Source: Paramecium sonneborni (lineage: Eukaryota; Ciliophora; Oligohymenophorea; Peniculida; Parameciidae). Taken from it: 64,000 nt of DNA. Of this stretch, positions 50,041 through 62,309 are shown piece after piece (position 1 is the first letter of the stretch; every line of letters begins with the position of its first letter). The DNA lies in contig CAJJDN010000028.1 in assembly GCA_905182985.1 (NCBI GenBank), positions 535,807 to 599,806 of the forward strand. Reading direction: 5' to 3'. Made by a program: the position numbers and the translations under genes. The notes under the pieces are model-generated. The model searched no databases. It saw nothing but the letters and a program-made list of their open reading frames with translations, and was not told where the DNA came from.

Positions 50041-51699
50041 ATGAGTGAGAGATATAATCTTGCTGATTTTGTCAAATTTAAAAAAGGAAATGGTTTTGGG
50101 TTTGGCAAAATAGAGAATTTTAGTAGAGAAGAAGATTGGTTCCAATATTTTGAATACATTTTAAGCCAAGATTTACCAACAGGTTAGTTTATTTATTGTA
50201 TAAATATTACTCTATAGCTATTTTCAAATTATCATTATATCTATATTTTAATGTTTTATAAATTTTTTAGGTAAACAACAACATCATGGATAGTATGAAG
50301 TTTTTAAGACAGATTAATTTTTTAAAGGAAGAATGTCTGAAATTATAGAGAAAGTTAAATTAATGAAGTTATCTGAATATATTTAAATGAATGAAAGAAA
50401 AGGTTATGTGATAAGATAATAGTATATATCAAGAGAATTAATGCCTCCCTTAAAATATTGTTTTTGTAATTAATATGTGAATCCTGATTAAGTTCTTGTG
50501 GTCTGTAATTTATGTGAAAAGGCCTTTCATGCAGAATGCCTGAATAAGAAATTAAATTAAGGATTAGTTAATTGTGACTCATGTAGAGAATAATTTACAA
50601 ATAAATCCATTCCAGATAGCATAAGGGAAAGTCTAAAGATTAAAAAGAGTGATGTAATTGTACAAAATTAATCAAATAAAATAAATGAATAATAAAATGC
50701 TGTTTTAATTGAAGAGGAAGGAGAAGAAGAAATAGAAAGAAATGAAAGAAGGATAGATTTAGATAAAATATTAAAGAAAATCAAAATTAAAGAGGGATAA
50801 TAAGCAAATTAAGTCAAAATTATTAAAGAACAAATTTAAAAAGATACTACAATAGCAAAAGTTAATACAAATTAATAATTAAAATAAACTTCTTAACCTT
50901 TTAAAAATATATCAACTGCCAGTATTGAGAAAATTAAATTATGGGTTGAAAAATATAAACAAATGGAATCAAATGTGTCTAGTTTTGAAAAAAAAAGATA
51001 AGAAGTAAGAGAAAAGTTTTTTACAGTGATTTTTTATGGAATTGAAGAATTAAGAGATTTGTTTCAATAAGATCAAAATTCTGTTAGTTAATAAGAAAAA
51101 TGGATTCTTTCTATGACAGATGTTGCTTTATTTTAGTATATAAAGAATTTGGCTCTAGATATTGAAGTTTTTACTCACATTAAATATAATGTTTAATTTA
51201 AAGGGAAACTTGAACCTAATTATATTGATAGATGCAAATTAATATATTTACATATGAAAGATGATAATAATCTTGAATTAAGGAGAAAGGTAATTTCAAA
51301 AGAATTTTAAGCTTAAGACCTTTGTATCAGAGATGAAAGAGATTTATATAATCCTGATAAAAGGAAAGAAACTCAAGAAATAGCAATGAGAGTTATTGAA
51401 ATGAATTAAAAAGAAAAAGAAGATGAAGCTACTATTACAAAAGAAATGGAAGAAGTCTCTTTAATAAAACAGGTATAATAATAATTTGAAATTTTTAGTA
51501 ATCTATTATAGATGAATTTTAATCTTTAGAAGTAAGAAAGGATGGATATTCTTCTTAATGGTAGCTTAAGGAAAAGTTAATAGAATATTCAGTGGAGAAT
51601 TCTTTGTCAAGATTCAAGACAAGGATTGCAGAAGAATTAAGTGAAAGAGAGAAAATATTAATTTTAAATAGTTTAGATTAATTTTATAAAAATTAATGA
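50041..51699 (+). CDS. BAH-PHD-TFIISM chromatin/transcription protein
   Basis: Introns at 50183-50270 (88 nt) and a later 26-nt one leave exactly 514 codons. Residues ~5-135 form a BAH domain (DFVKFKKGNGFGFGKIEN, YVIRQQYISRELMPPLKY). A PHD finger follows: CFCNQYVNPDQVLVVCNLC, FHAECL, CDSC. After an acidic/Gln linker comes a TFIIS central-domain-like region (REKFFTVIFYGIEELR, CKLIYLHMKDDNNLELRRK). This order resembles plant BAH-PHD-TFIIS proteins and yeast Bye1/PHF3/DIDO relatives, which link histone reading to RNA polymerase II elongation. The 88-nt intron is far above the window norm (see findings). Confidence 0.88.
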
Positions 51700-51932
51700 A
51701 TAATATAATTTCTTTGTTATATTAATATTTATATTAATAAATAATTTTTTTTTAAATTTATACCTAATAAATTTTATTCATAAAAAATCTCTAAATACTA
51801 ATCTTATGATATTAAAATGTTCATTGTTCCTGATATTTTTTCCGTTATTTTTTTAAACTTTTATCAATATTTCATTAACACCTTTTTGAACATGTTGTTG
51901 ATAAAAATAATAATTGATTGGAGCTAATTTTC

Positions 51933-52640
51933 AAAGGTTGACCAGAATTACAGTTATCAATTTTAATGGCTATGTTATTTTGGATAAAGATAAAGATTTA
52001 AGATAATTAATTATATTGCATGAAAATCTGGGATCATTCCATAAATAATTAAAGATATACAAAGACTACAATGAGTTTTACAAGTATCAGCTTTAACTAT
52101 TATTCAAAGATATATAAAACAATAATTCATAGATAAGACTATAATTAGACATACTTTGAAGAGTGATTTTTGATTCTATAGAATTTAATATTTAGGATTA
52201 TCAAAAAAGAGATCTTATGAAAGTAGACTCTCTAAAATTAGAAGAAGGATCAAATAATATAATAATACCTTTAATATAAAGGTTTAAATAGATCTTTTTG
52301 AAATATTTGGGTCAATTCATATAATCAAGAAAATAAAATTCAGAGATTGGTACAAGAATAACTTTATTTGTATTCAGAAATGAAATTAGTTGAATTATAA
52401 ATAACTAAATTGGGATAAGGATAAATAAAAGAAATAAAATTCTAAAAAGTAAATACAAAAGAATTTCAAAAACAAACTAAAAAGATACTAGAAGTAAACA
52501 AAAGGTAAGTTGACTTAAAATTCAAAATAATTTATTTAAGAACCTTGTAAAGAGGATGATATAAATACTATTATAAATTTTAAAAGGAATAAATATCAAA
52601 AAAGAAAAGTTAATGATGCAAACATCAAAAGCTTAATATT
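51933..52640 (+). pseudogene. unresolved coiled-coil gene or gene remnant
   Basis: A frame beginning about LTRITVINFNGYVILDKDKD is coding-like but meets an in-frame TGA at 52157-52159, continues in the same frame (IQDYQKRDLMKVDSLKLEE) and stops at 52391. A second frame takes over with a coiled coil (IQRLVQEQLYLYSEMKL). A competing frame from the ATG near 51972 is also open if a 19-nt intron is removed. I cannot assemble one gene; introns I misjudged, sequence errors or decay are all possible. No product recognised. Confidence 0.35.
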
Positions 52641-52651
52641 AATTTAAAAAT

Positions 52652-55121
52652 ATGTTTAACATAAAAATTTCTCCCAAACAAAAATCAGATGACAGGTCTA
52701 TAATGAATTAAATATTGAAAGAAGAAGCATTTTTCTTGAACCAGAAGCAAGGCGATATTCATTCTTTTGTTTTAGATGATGATTAAGATTAGCTTCTTAA
52801 TAAATTACTTAGCATTCATAAGATGACTAATATAGACAAGGAAAATTATACTAAACATATTAGTTATTGTGTAAGAAATTTAGGACAAAAATCAATAGAT
52901 AAATTGCCGATGATTATGGAAAAATATGTAATATTGTCATAATATATAATTTAGAAAAATGAAGATGAAAGATTCTAAATAATGTTTATAGATTAACTAA
53001 ATTTGATATATGAAGCATCTCAACAAGCCTAATAACCAGTCATATAAATTTTAAGCTTTTTTTTATTGAATAGTATTTTGAAAATTAAAGAACTTGCAGG
53101 TTAATAATTGACAAAAATTGCACTGCATTTATAAGGAGATGAAAAAGGAAATTAATTATTACCAATCATTATAAAAATGGCACATGATGATCTTAATTAA
53201 GATAATAGAATAGTGGCTTTATAATTGATGGGGAAGTTATCATCAATGTTTGGAATACAATTAAGTGAATCTTTTATTGCTTTTGAAGTAATGTCTTTAG
53301 GAGAAGATTCAAAACAAGATGTGAGAAGGGAGGCTGTAAATTAATTACCTTTAGTAGCTAAAATTGTTGGTAAAGATTTTTTTAATAAAAAATTATTCCC
53401 ATTCTATATGAAAAGATGTAAAGAATCAAATACTAAAGTAAAAACTGCATGTGTTGAACATTTTTTACAAATTGTAGAATTATCTTCATAAAATTAAAAA
53501 ACTGTAGATTTAACACCCCAGATAATATAATTTTAAAAGTAATAAATATAATTATATTTTTAGTGATTCAAATAAATATATTAAGGGAGTTGCTTATAGA
53601 TGTTTAGCTAGATTTATTGCTGCTATTGAAAAAGAGAAAATTGAACCAAAATTAATTGAAAACTATCTTAAAATGGCTGATTCAGATATTAGAGAATTAT
53701 TACCTGAATAATAAGTAATGTTTGCTTGTGCTTATGGTTTTCCTGCAGTTTTATCTACAGTTGGAGTTAATAGATGGTAATAATTACATAAATTGTTCAA
53801 TCATTTATGGAAATAAAAAAATGAAAGAATTTGTAAGACTTTAGCAGCTAGTCTTCATGAAATTGCTAAAATTATTGGTGCTGAGAGAGCTGAAATAGAT
53901 TTATTTCCTATTTTAGAAAATATTTTTGTCAAAGAACCAAATGATAATGTTTTAATGGGTTGTGTTAAGAATTTATCATAATTTTTGAAAATATTTTCTG
54001 ATGAAAAGAAAGAAGCATTTTTAGAAATATTTTTTTTATTCAAAAAGATTAAAAAAATGGAGAATTAGAGAATCTATTGCTAATTAATTAGATGAAATGG
54101 CCCTTATTTTTCCAGCAGATATTATATTTAAAATGATTATGCCTATTGCTTTTAAGCTGTGCACAGATAATGTAGCATAAGTACGAAAAGTAGCATCATC
54201 AAAAATATTTTCATTTTTTGAAGGAATAAAGAATTCAGCTTTGTCAGAATAATATAAGATTTGTATTATTGAGAGTATGATTGGTTTTTAAAAGTCATCA
54301 GTATTCTATCAAAGATAATCGTAAATATCTATATATATGTTAGATTTGTTTAAATGTGCTAAAAGATAATGAATTTAGCAGATGACATATTTGAATAGTA
54401 TCTTTTATTACCATTGTTAGAATTAGCTTAAGACAAAGTTTAAAGTGTTAAATACATGTTATATATGACTTTAGATAATCATTTTAAAAATTAAGGTATT
54501 TAATTTAGTTTAATATGAATAGGAAGACTATCAAAAAATTAACAATTAAAAGATGTATATAATTAATTATAAAACGACAAAGCAATTAAATCTCTTGTAA
54601 AATATACACCTACTCTGGAAACTCAAGTTTAATATCAAGAGTTTTAATAATAAGATAATTAAATTTCTGTTTAGGAATCTAATCTCAATAAGGAACCTTA
54701 GTTAGAAGAAATTGAAGATGATGAAATACCATAAAGATAAGTATAATAAGAACCAGAAATCTTAAAACAATTGAAAGAAGAAAAATTATAATTTATCTAA
54801 AAATAAGAAGAAAAGCCATAAGAATTACAAATAAATTAATCTGATGTTAAAACAATTGAATAAGTTTAAGAGTTATCTTTGAATGAAAAATCAGAAGTAA
54901 ATCTTACAACTGATTAAACTACTACTGAGTTAATTTAAAATACTTAATTAGAATCTAATAATTAAAATGATGATTCTCAAGAATTATAAAAGTTTGAACA
55001 ATTATAAGGTCAAGGGGAATAATAGTAAAAATAGAATGAAGGATTATAATTGAATGAAGAATATTAATAAGGATCATAAAATGATTAAAAAGAATTAAAT
55101 ACTGAATAAGATGCTTAATGA
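52652..55121 (+). CDS. HEAT-repeat phosphatase regulatory subunit (PP4R1-like)
   Basis: Introns of 25, 23 and 27 nt are placed. About 580 residues of HEAT repeats of the PP2A-A/PPP4R1 type follow (KQDVRREAVNQLPLVAKIVG, TLAASLHEIAKIIGAERAE, KKWRIRESIANQLDEMA, DNVAQVRKVASSKIFSFFE). A Gln/Glu-rich acidic tail of ~190 residues ends it. PP4R1 and PR65 proteins scaffold PP4 or PP2A catalytic subunits. The first ~60 residues (SPKQKSDDRSIMNQ) are a family-specific lead-in. One extra T in an 8-T run at 54030-54037 is implied; dropping it restores the KWRIRESIANQL repeat. The coding length is one base over a multiple of three, in agreement. Confidence 0.85.
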
Positions 55122-55169
55122 ATTTGAGAATTTTCTGTGATAATAATTATTTATAGATATTTAAGAATT

Positions 55170-55751
55170 TCAGTTTACTTAAGTGTGAAGTTTGAAAATA
55201 TTTCTTTTGAATCTGCTTAATCTTTTAGGATTTTCTATTTATTCTCTTCCAATATACCCTTCTTCATTGATTGTTTCAATTTCAGGATTGAATTTGACAC
55301 TTTTTTTCTTAGTACTTAAATTTTATTGAAAAATCAAAACATCTGCATTTTTTATAGGTGTTTTGGAAAAATATTTTTTTTCTAACTATTAAGTATCTTA
55401 ATTTTTTCGAATGGGAGAATTCTAATGTGACAAAAATTTCAATTCATTTGCTTCAGTTTAAGAAGATTTAAGAAGGTGAGAAAATCTTCCAATTTTTGGA
55501 AGTTTAATATATTCTCTTTCAGTAGAGATTTATGTAATTTCTGGATGCTTATTAGACAAGGTTTCTTGTTAGTCTAATTTTTATTATTAAATAGTGGGTA
55601 AAGAATTTTCGACTATACTATTTATATCATTAAGGAATATTGAGGGTCTAAGAGATCTAATTTATTTATTCGGAAGTCTTTATTTATCTTCATAACGGCT
55701 CTATGCTAATTATTACAACAGTAGATGTTATTATTCTGTGATTCTGAACAT
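55170..55751 (-). CDS. unknown basic protein, 193 aa
   Basis: Single exon, exactly 194 codons with stop, with many TAA/TAG glutamines. Polar and probably disordered: LRPSIFLNDINSIVENSLP, EYIKLPKIGRFSHLLKSS, KKKSVKFNPEIETINEEGY. The RVxF-like KSVKF could be a PP1-docking motif, but that is weak. No family recognised. Convergent with the PP4R1-like gene, 48 bp apart. Confidence 0.7.
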
Positions 55752-56176
55752 ATTAATGTTAAAATATAAAAATGATAACATATTTCTAACTATTTATTTA
55801 CAATTCTATAATTGAAAGATAAAATTGTTGAGAACATATAATATTTGCTTCATAATTCATGATTAATTTAAATATTAATATTTTACATTTGTTTTTTTCT
55901 TACATTCATAAAATGTTGAAATAATCTATTATAATATATAAGAATACATTTTGGATTGAAGAATGTATATGAATAAATGATTTATAAATTTGATTTTAGT
56001 TTTTTTGGATGAAATATATGTTTAAGATTAAAAATACAAAGAGTATATAATTAAATTATATTTCTTATAGATATTTACTATTTTGATGAAAGAAGATGAT
56101 AGTTGAATAATTAAGATAATATATATATAAGTATTTGTATATAATTTATGAAAAATTCAAATCTTTTTAATAATTA
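55752..56176. other. divergent intergenic region
   Basis: About 425 bp between the minus-strand unknown gene and uL18; expected to contain the promoter of a highly expressed ribosomal protein gene. No gene recognised. Confidence 0.45.
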
Positions 56177-58301
56177 ATGGCATTTGTTAAACTTGTAAAA
56201 GGAACACCATACTTCAAAAGATTCTAAACAAAATTCAGAAGACGAAGAGAAGGAAAGACAGATTATTATGCAAGAAGCAGAATGATCACATAAGACAAGG
56301 ATAAATACAATTCCCCCAAATATAGATTTGTTGTTAGACACACAAATACAAAGATCATATGCTAAGTCATTTATGCTACATTGAAAGGTGATAAGGTAGT
56401 AGCAGCTGCTGAATCAACTGAATTGAAGAGATTTGGTTTGACAAGTGGTTTAACAAATTATGCTGCTGCATATGCCACAGGTTTATTATTAGCCAGAAGA
56501 ACACTTAAATCATTAAAGATGGATAAATTCTATGAAGGTAATAAAACAATAGATGGAACATTGTATGATGTAGCTGATAAAGAGAATCCAGAAAGAAGAC
56601 CATTCTTTGCTGTTCTTGATATTGGTTTGGTTAGATCAACACTCGGAAATAGAGTATTTGCTGCCTTAAAAGGAGCAGCTGATGGTGGTATTCACATTCC
56701 ACACAATAACAGAAGATTCCCAGGATTCGTTGTTGATAATGATAAAAAAGAAAAATATGATGCTAATGTTCATAAAGAAAGAATCTTTGGTGTTCATGTT
56801 GATAAATATATGGCNNNNNNNNNNNNNNNNNNNNNNNNNNNNNNNNNNNNNNNNNNNNNNNNNNNNNNNNNNNNNNNNNNNNNNNNNNNNNNNNNNNNNN
56901 NNNNNNNNNNNNNNNNNNNNNNNNNNNNNNNNNNNNNNNNNNNNNNNNNNNNNNNNNNNNNNNNNNNNNNNNNNNNNNNNNNNNNNNNNNNNNNNNNNNN
57001 NNNNNNNNNNNNNNNNNNNNNNNNNNNNNNNNNNNNNNNNNNNNNNNNNNNNNNNNNNNNNNNNNNNNNNNNNNNNNNNNNNNNNNNNNNNNNNNNNNNN
57101 NNNNNNNNNNNNNNNNNNNNNNNNNNNNNNNNNNNNNNNNNNNNNNNNNNNNNNNNNNNNNNNNNNNNNNNNNNNNNNNNNNNNNNNNNNNNNNNNNNNN
57201 NNNNNNNNNNNNNNNNNNNNNNNNNNNNNNNNNNNNNNNNNNNNNNNNNNNNNNNNNNNNNNNNNNNNNNNNNNNNNNNNNNNNNNNNNNNNNNNNNNNN
57301 NNNNNNNNNNNNNNNNNNNNNNNNNNNNNNNNNNNNNNNNNNNNNNNNNNNNNNNNNNNNNNNNNNNNNNNNNNNNNNNNNNNNNNNNNNNNNNNNNNNN
57401 NNNNNNNNNNNNNNNNNNNNNNNNNNNNNNNNNNNNNNNNNNNNNNNNNNNNNNNNNNNNNNNNNNNNNNNNNNNNNNNNNNNNNNNNNNNNNNNNNNNN
57501 NNNNNNNNNNNNNNNNNNNNNNNNNNNNNNNNNNNNNNNNNNNNNNNNNNNNNNNNNNNNNNNNNNNNNNNNNNNNNNNNNNNNNNNNNNNNNNNNNNNN
57601 NNNNNNNACAAATTATGCTGCTGCATATGCCACAGGTTTATTATTAGCCAGAAGAACACTTAAATCATTAAAGATGGATAAATTCTATGAAGGTAATAAA
57701 ACAATAGATGGAACATTGTATGATGTAGCTGATAAAGAGAATCCAGAAAGAAGACCATTCTTTGCTGTTCTTGATATTGGTTTGGTTAGATCAACACTCG
57801 GAAATAGAGTATTTGCTGCCTTAAAAGGAGCAGCTGATGGTGGTATTCACATTCCACACAATAACAGAAGATTCCCAGGATTCGTTGTTGATAATGATAA
57901 AAAAGAAAAATATGATGCTAATGTTCATAAAGAAAGAATCTTTGGTGTTCATGTTGATAAATATATGGCTCTTTTATAAAAAGAAAAGAAGACTAATAAA
58001 GATGGAAGATCTAAATTTGATGTCTAATTCCATAATTGGGAATAAACTTTGAAGACTGTATATTTATTAAATTATATTTATATAGGCTGGAGTTAAATCT
58101 GTTTAAGAATTATTCAAGAAGATTCATGATGAAATTAGAAAGAGTTCAGATAGAGTTAAGAGAGCTGCTAAATAAAATCCAAAGAGAGATCATACTAAAT
58201 TCAGAGCTAAGAGATTAAATGCTAAATAAAGAAGAGCTAATGCTTTAAAAAAAATAGATATTGCCACCAAATAAGCTGCTAAATTAAAGAAGAAGGCATG
58301 A
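56177..58301 (+). CDS. RPL5: 60S ribosomal protein uL18 (L5), split by an assembly gap
   Basis: Start [16 protein letters not shown] and [20 protein letters not shown] are diagnostic of eukaryotic uL18, which carries 5S rRNA into the 60S subunit. [44 protein letters not shown] and the Lys/Arg-rich C-terminus ([18 protein letters not shown]) follow. The locus contains 793 Ns at 56815-57607, and 362 bp occur on both sides of them without a difference that I could find (56453-56814 and 57608-57969). If the second copy simply continues the first, 56177-56814 joined to 57970-58301, minus one 28-nt intron, gives an exact 313-residue protein. The internal duplication is therefore an assembly artefact. 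Confidence 0.93.
56453..57969 (+). repeat. 362-bp duplicate flanking the 793-nt gap
   Basis: Copy 1 is 56453-56814; copy 2 is 57608-57969, offset 1,155. They appear identical to the base and end at the same point, followed by Ns in one case and by the true continuation in the other. Confidence 0.92.
56815..57607. other. assembly gap (793 N)
   Basis: Run of undetermined bases inside the uL18 gene. The flanking duplicate shows the gap probably spans no real sequence. Confidence 0.98.
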
Positions 58302-58381
58302 TTTCATTTATATTTGGTACATTATCATAAAATTCCTTTATCTATTCTATTATTTTATGCATTTTATTAAAATAATTAATT

Positions 58382-59216
58382 ATGATCCAAACTCATAATG
58401 AATAATGTGATCACTTCTAAAAAGATGAACTTAATGCATTATCTGCCATCTATTTATCAGACTTTGAATAATTAAAAGATGTGCATCCTTATTCATTTTA
58501 AATTATTGTTGCCCCATTTGTACCAGCAGATTAATTTTATCATGAAAATGTTGTATATTGCAAAATTTTCATTGCCTTCCCAGATGATTATCCATTAAAA
58601 TCATAAAGATTTCATTTTGAAATTTAAGGCTTAAGTAGAAATTTTACTTAGGATTTTTTAATAAGAGCAAAAAAGATATGTGAATAAGTAATTGAACAAC
58701 ATGAAAAAGAAGCTGATTGTTAACCAATAGTATTTGCAGTTGTAGAATCATTAAGAGTAATTATATATCAATACATTTTTAGGATTATGTTTATGATTAA
58801 TCTATGTATTTATAAGAATTATACGATCAATAAAATTCAAAAGCAGATGATAGTTATATCTATATACCACCTATGCCTAAATTTGCTACAAATACACCTG
58901 TTAGTCTTGAAACATTCACTGCTTGGAAGAAGAAATTTGATTAAGAGATTTATGAGATTAAAAAAAGAGAAAAGAATTTTAATTAATTAGAAGAAATGAT
59001 GAAAAAAATTAGTGGAAAATAATATTTTGATAGAAAATAAAATAAAGAAGATGATGTTGAAATCTAACAAATTATCAATGAAGATGATGATGTTGAAGAA
59101 TTAGAAGATGAAGATTATTAAGGAGAAGATGATGATAATGATGAAGAAGACCAAGATAGACCAGTAAATATTTCTAATTTCATTTTTAGTTGTATGAAAG
59201 AGAATAACTTGAATGA
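58382..59216 (+). CDS. RWD-domain protein, RWDD1/DFRP2-like
   Basis: Two 26-nt introns give an exact 260-residue frame. The RWD domain (residues ~10-125) has ELNALSAIYLSDFEQL and FPDDYPLKSQRFHFEIQG, with the typical YPxxxP-like bend. It is followed by ETFTAWKKKFDQEIYEIKK, matching the conserved RWDD1 segment, and by a strongly acidic tail (NEDDDVEELEDEDYQGEDD) ending RPLYEREQLE. RWDD1 binds and stabilises DRG2-type GTPases through DFRP2-like regions; that role is inferred. Confidence 0.88.
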
Positions 59217-59702
59217 TTTATGTAATTATGAAATTATCTTTAAACATTTAATTACTTAATGGTTGCACTTAAAATCATTTCTATCAAACCAACTATTTAA
59301 CCATGAGAAATCTGGATTCAATTCTACTTAAAATTCTGCAATTCTTGTTTACTTTTCAATATATTTATATACAAAATCAAAAAATATTTTTGATAAGACC
59401 ATTTTTAGAATGAGATACTGTTAATCCAATTCCAATTACAATTGAGAAATGGAATTCTTTAACAAAAATTCAATTTAATAATTTAAAAATTATAGTTTGC
59501 TTCACTTATCCCCAAACTACAAAGGTAATTAATAAACTAAAGTTTCTAATTCATGTTTTGTATAAAATAACAATACTGGAGATTAAAAAAGAGGGTGGGA
59601 AAACTCAAAGAAGTATGAGATAAAACAATAAGATTATAGAATATAGATATGTTTATGATAACAAATATGAAAACTAATTATTATTATTATTATTTATATT
59701 TG
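59217..59702 (+). pseudogene. coding-like fragment, probably a gene remnant
   Basis: From about 59430 a + strand frame reads NPIPITIEKWNSLTKIQ and then, after an optional 18-nt GTAATT...AAG intron, VINKLKFLIHVLYKITI and GGKTQRSMRQNNKIIEYRY before running into the start of the next gene in another frame. Upstream it meets a TGA, and no start is found. It may be a fragment of an older gene. Family not recognised. Otherwise the stretch looks intergenic. Confidence 0.35.
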
Positions 59703-60734
59703 ATGTCAACTTAATACAGAGTTCCCTCCAACGACAATTACATACGTGACTTAGAAAACATCTCTCAAAGGTATGATTGATAAATAATGTAAGAGAGCGT
59801 CATGGATTGTTTAATTAACCACCTCCTTTATTATTGGGAGATTAATATAACGATGCTTTAAAAAGTATAGGATATTTTCTAATTATCAAGGCCAAGGTAA
59901 AGAGAAAGGAATTCTAATAAATAAAAAACTCTAAAAAAAACATGAGCCTGTTTTATTTTCAGAACCTGGCTATACATCTTTAAATGACCCTTATAAAGAT
60001 TAATTTAAAGCAAAATAAATTTATGACAAAGAGAAAGAACTAGCCATTAAAAATCCTAATAGTTTTAAGCCAAACGATCATTAAAAATCTGTGTAAAAAA
60101 TTTAACCTATTCAGTAAACATTCTGAATTTGAACATATGAAAGAATATAATGATAAAATCTATAAAACTAGAAATTCAGCTGGAAATGTAATTACTTAGG
60201 CTAGAAATTTTTTAACAAATCCTGCAAAAAAAGGATTAGGCAGAACAACAATAAATAATTTATTTAGTTAGATTGAATATATTCCTGATCCTTATGATAG
60301 ATAAGAGGAAATTGATAGGAAAGAGAGAATTCAACATAAAAGTAAATAATTACCTGGGACTACAAGATTTGTTACAACTAGTCATGGAAATAGACCCTTT
60401 ACTGCAGATGGTATTTTATTAGATGGAGCAGGATATACAATATGTATAAAAAATAGTTAATTAAGAAAAAAAACCACCTATATATAAAGGAAATCCATTT
60501 AGACCATCAAATTCAAATAAAAAAGGGTTTTAAGGTACATTCGAAGTACTTTAATACATGGAAGAAGGAGGTCCAGATATAAAAACAAAATAAAACACAT
60601 TCGAAAAATTGAGTTCCACTTAAACTTATGAAAGACCTTGGAGACCTAATTCAAATGGAACATTTGCCAGACCTTGTCCTAGTGTTTCATAACAATTAAG
60701 AAATAGAAGTGCTGGATCAAATTAAAGAGTATGA
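59703..60734 (+). CDS. CFAP96: cilia- and flagella-associated protein 96 (C4orf47-like)
   Basis: Introns of 23, 26, 22 and 22 nt give an exact 312-residue protein. It has the family's N-terminal block (RERHGLFN, PGYTSLNDPYKDQFK), NSFKPNDHQKS, and the signature FLTNPAKKGLGRTTINNLF followed by PDPYDRQEE. The repeated C-terminal elements are NPFRPSNSNKKGFQGTFE and YMEEGGPD. CFAP96/C4orf47 is a conserved ciliary protein associated with the axoneme or basal body. No catalytic residue is expected. The third intron (22 nt) resolves an apparent frame break before KHSEFEHMKEY. Confidence 0.87.
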
Positions 60735-60907
60735 AATACTTATGATAAAATTTCCATATGTACAATTAATGGTACCTTTTTTCTTTTATGAATTTAAATA
60801 TAAAATTGATTTAATGAAAGAAAAAAAACAATAAGAATATTGATAAATAATGAATAAATGACGTACGCATTTCTATTATTAAAAAAAGATATTTTATAAA
60901 CTTTAGA

Positions 60908-62171
60908 ATGTTGTTGTCAAAAGCAAAACAAATAGTATGTATTTCAAAAACAGGTGAGAGATTTAAATTTGGAAATCCAGACCTGTGTATTTTAGAAAAT
61001 GCATCAGTGGCAATAAACGAATAGGGAATGATTGAAGATATTGGAGATATTGATGAAAAATATAAAAATTATAAAACAATAGATTGTAGAAATAGATGTA
61101 TATTACCAGGATTAATTGATTCACATACTCATCCATGTTATGCAGGTGATAGATCTGGAGAATTTAAAATGAAATTAGAAGGAGCAACATATATGGAAAT
61201 TCATAATAAAGGTGGAGGAATAATGTATACTTCTAGATGTGTAAATTAATCAAGTTAAGAAGAATTAGAATAGATTTTAGAAAGTGTTATAAAGAGAGTG
61301 ATTAGAAATGGAACTACAACTTTGGAAGCTAAATCTGGATTTGGATTATCAACAGAGGGAGAAATTAAATAATTATTGACAATAGAAGCTGTGAGTAAAA
61401 GAAGTCCAATTGAAATAGTTTAAACATATTTAGGTGCTCATGCACTACCACCAGGAATGAATGAGAAATAAGCAGAAGAAGATATTCTTAATAATTAAAT
61501 TCCATAAATAAAGAAATTAATGGATGAAGGTAAGATCCATCCTGAATTTGTGGATGTATTTTGTGAAAAAGGAATTTATGAATTAGAATCATCTAAAAAT
61601 ATACTATAAGCTGGAAATAAGATTGGATTGACTCCATCTTTTCATGGAGAAGAATTGAATCATTTAGAATCAGGTAAGATGGGTGCTGATGTTGGAGCAA
61701 TAGCTATATCTCATTTAGAACATGTACAATTTTTATAATAATAATTCTTAGTTATCTTAAGAAGGTATTAAAGCAATGGCTGAAAAAAAAGTAGTTGGTA
61801 TTATTTTACCTACGACTTAATTCATTTTGAAATTATAACCACCTCCAGTTAGAGAAATGATTGATAATGGAGTACCAACTGCCTTAGCTACTGATTATTG
61901 TCCTAATGCTCATTGCATGTCTTTACCATTTGCTATGAGTTTAGCATGTTTGAATCTAAAAATGAGACCTAATGAAGCATTATGTGCTGTTACTCTTAAT
62001 GCTGCTGCTGCACTTAATAGACATAAAACTATAGGTTCTATTGAAATTGGAAAACAGGGAGATTTTCTTATTTTAGATGCACCTTCTTGGGAACATCTTA
62101 TTTATTAAATTGCTGATTCCCCTATTTGGAAGGTTATTAAAAAAGGAAATATCATTTATGAATATTTATGA
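60908..62171 (+). CDS. hutI: imidazolonepropionase
   Basis: One 28-nt intron leaves an exact 411-residue protein. It hydrolyses 4-imidazolone-5-propanoate to N-formimino-L-glutamate in histidine catabolism. Amidohydrolase-superfamily signatures: LPGLIDSHTHPCYAGDR (metal-binding HxH), KGGGIMYTSRCVN, GTTTLEAKSGFGL, TYLGAHALPPG, SFHGEELNHLE, ISHLEHL, ILPTTQFILKL and ALATDYCPNAHCMS (metal Asp and substrate loop). The end is IGSIEIGKQGDFLIL and SWEHLIYQ. Length and order match animal AMDHD1 and bacterial HutI. All metal ligands are present. No other histidine-degradation gene lies in the window. Confidence 0.94.
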
Positions 62172-62309
62172 TATAAAAAATATATTTATACCATTTTTTC
62201 TGTTAAAATAAAATGAAAATATTTAAATAAATATTTTAGAACACTTTTTTTAGTACTTTCTTAAATAGCTACTAATTCACTTTACATAATTTGTTCAATT
62301 ATTAATTTA

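Noticed and set aside
56381..57979. 532-codon protein containing hundreds of X
   Set aside because: It bridges the N gap and counts the duplicated uL18 exon twice; an artefact.
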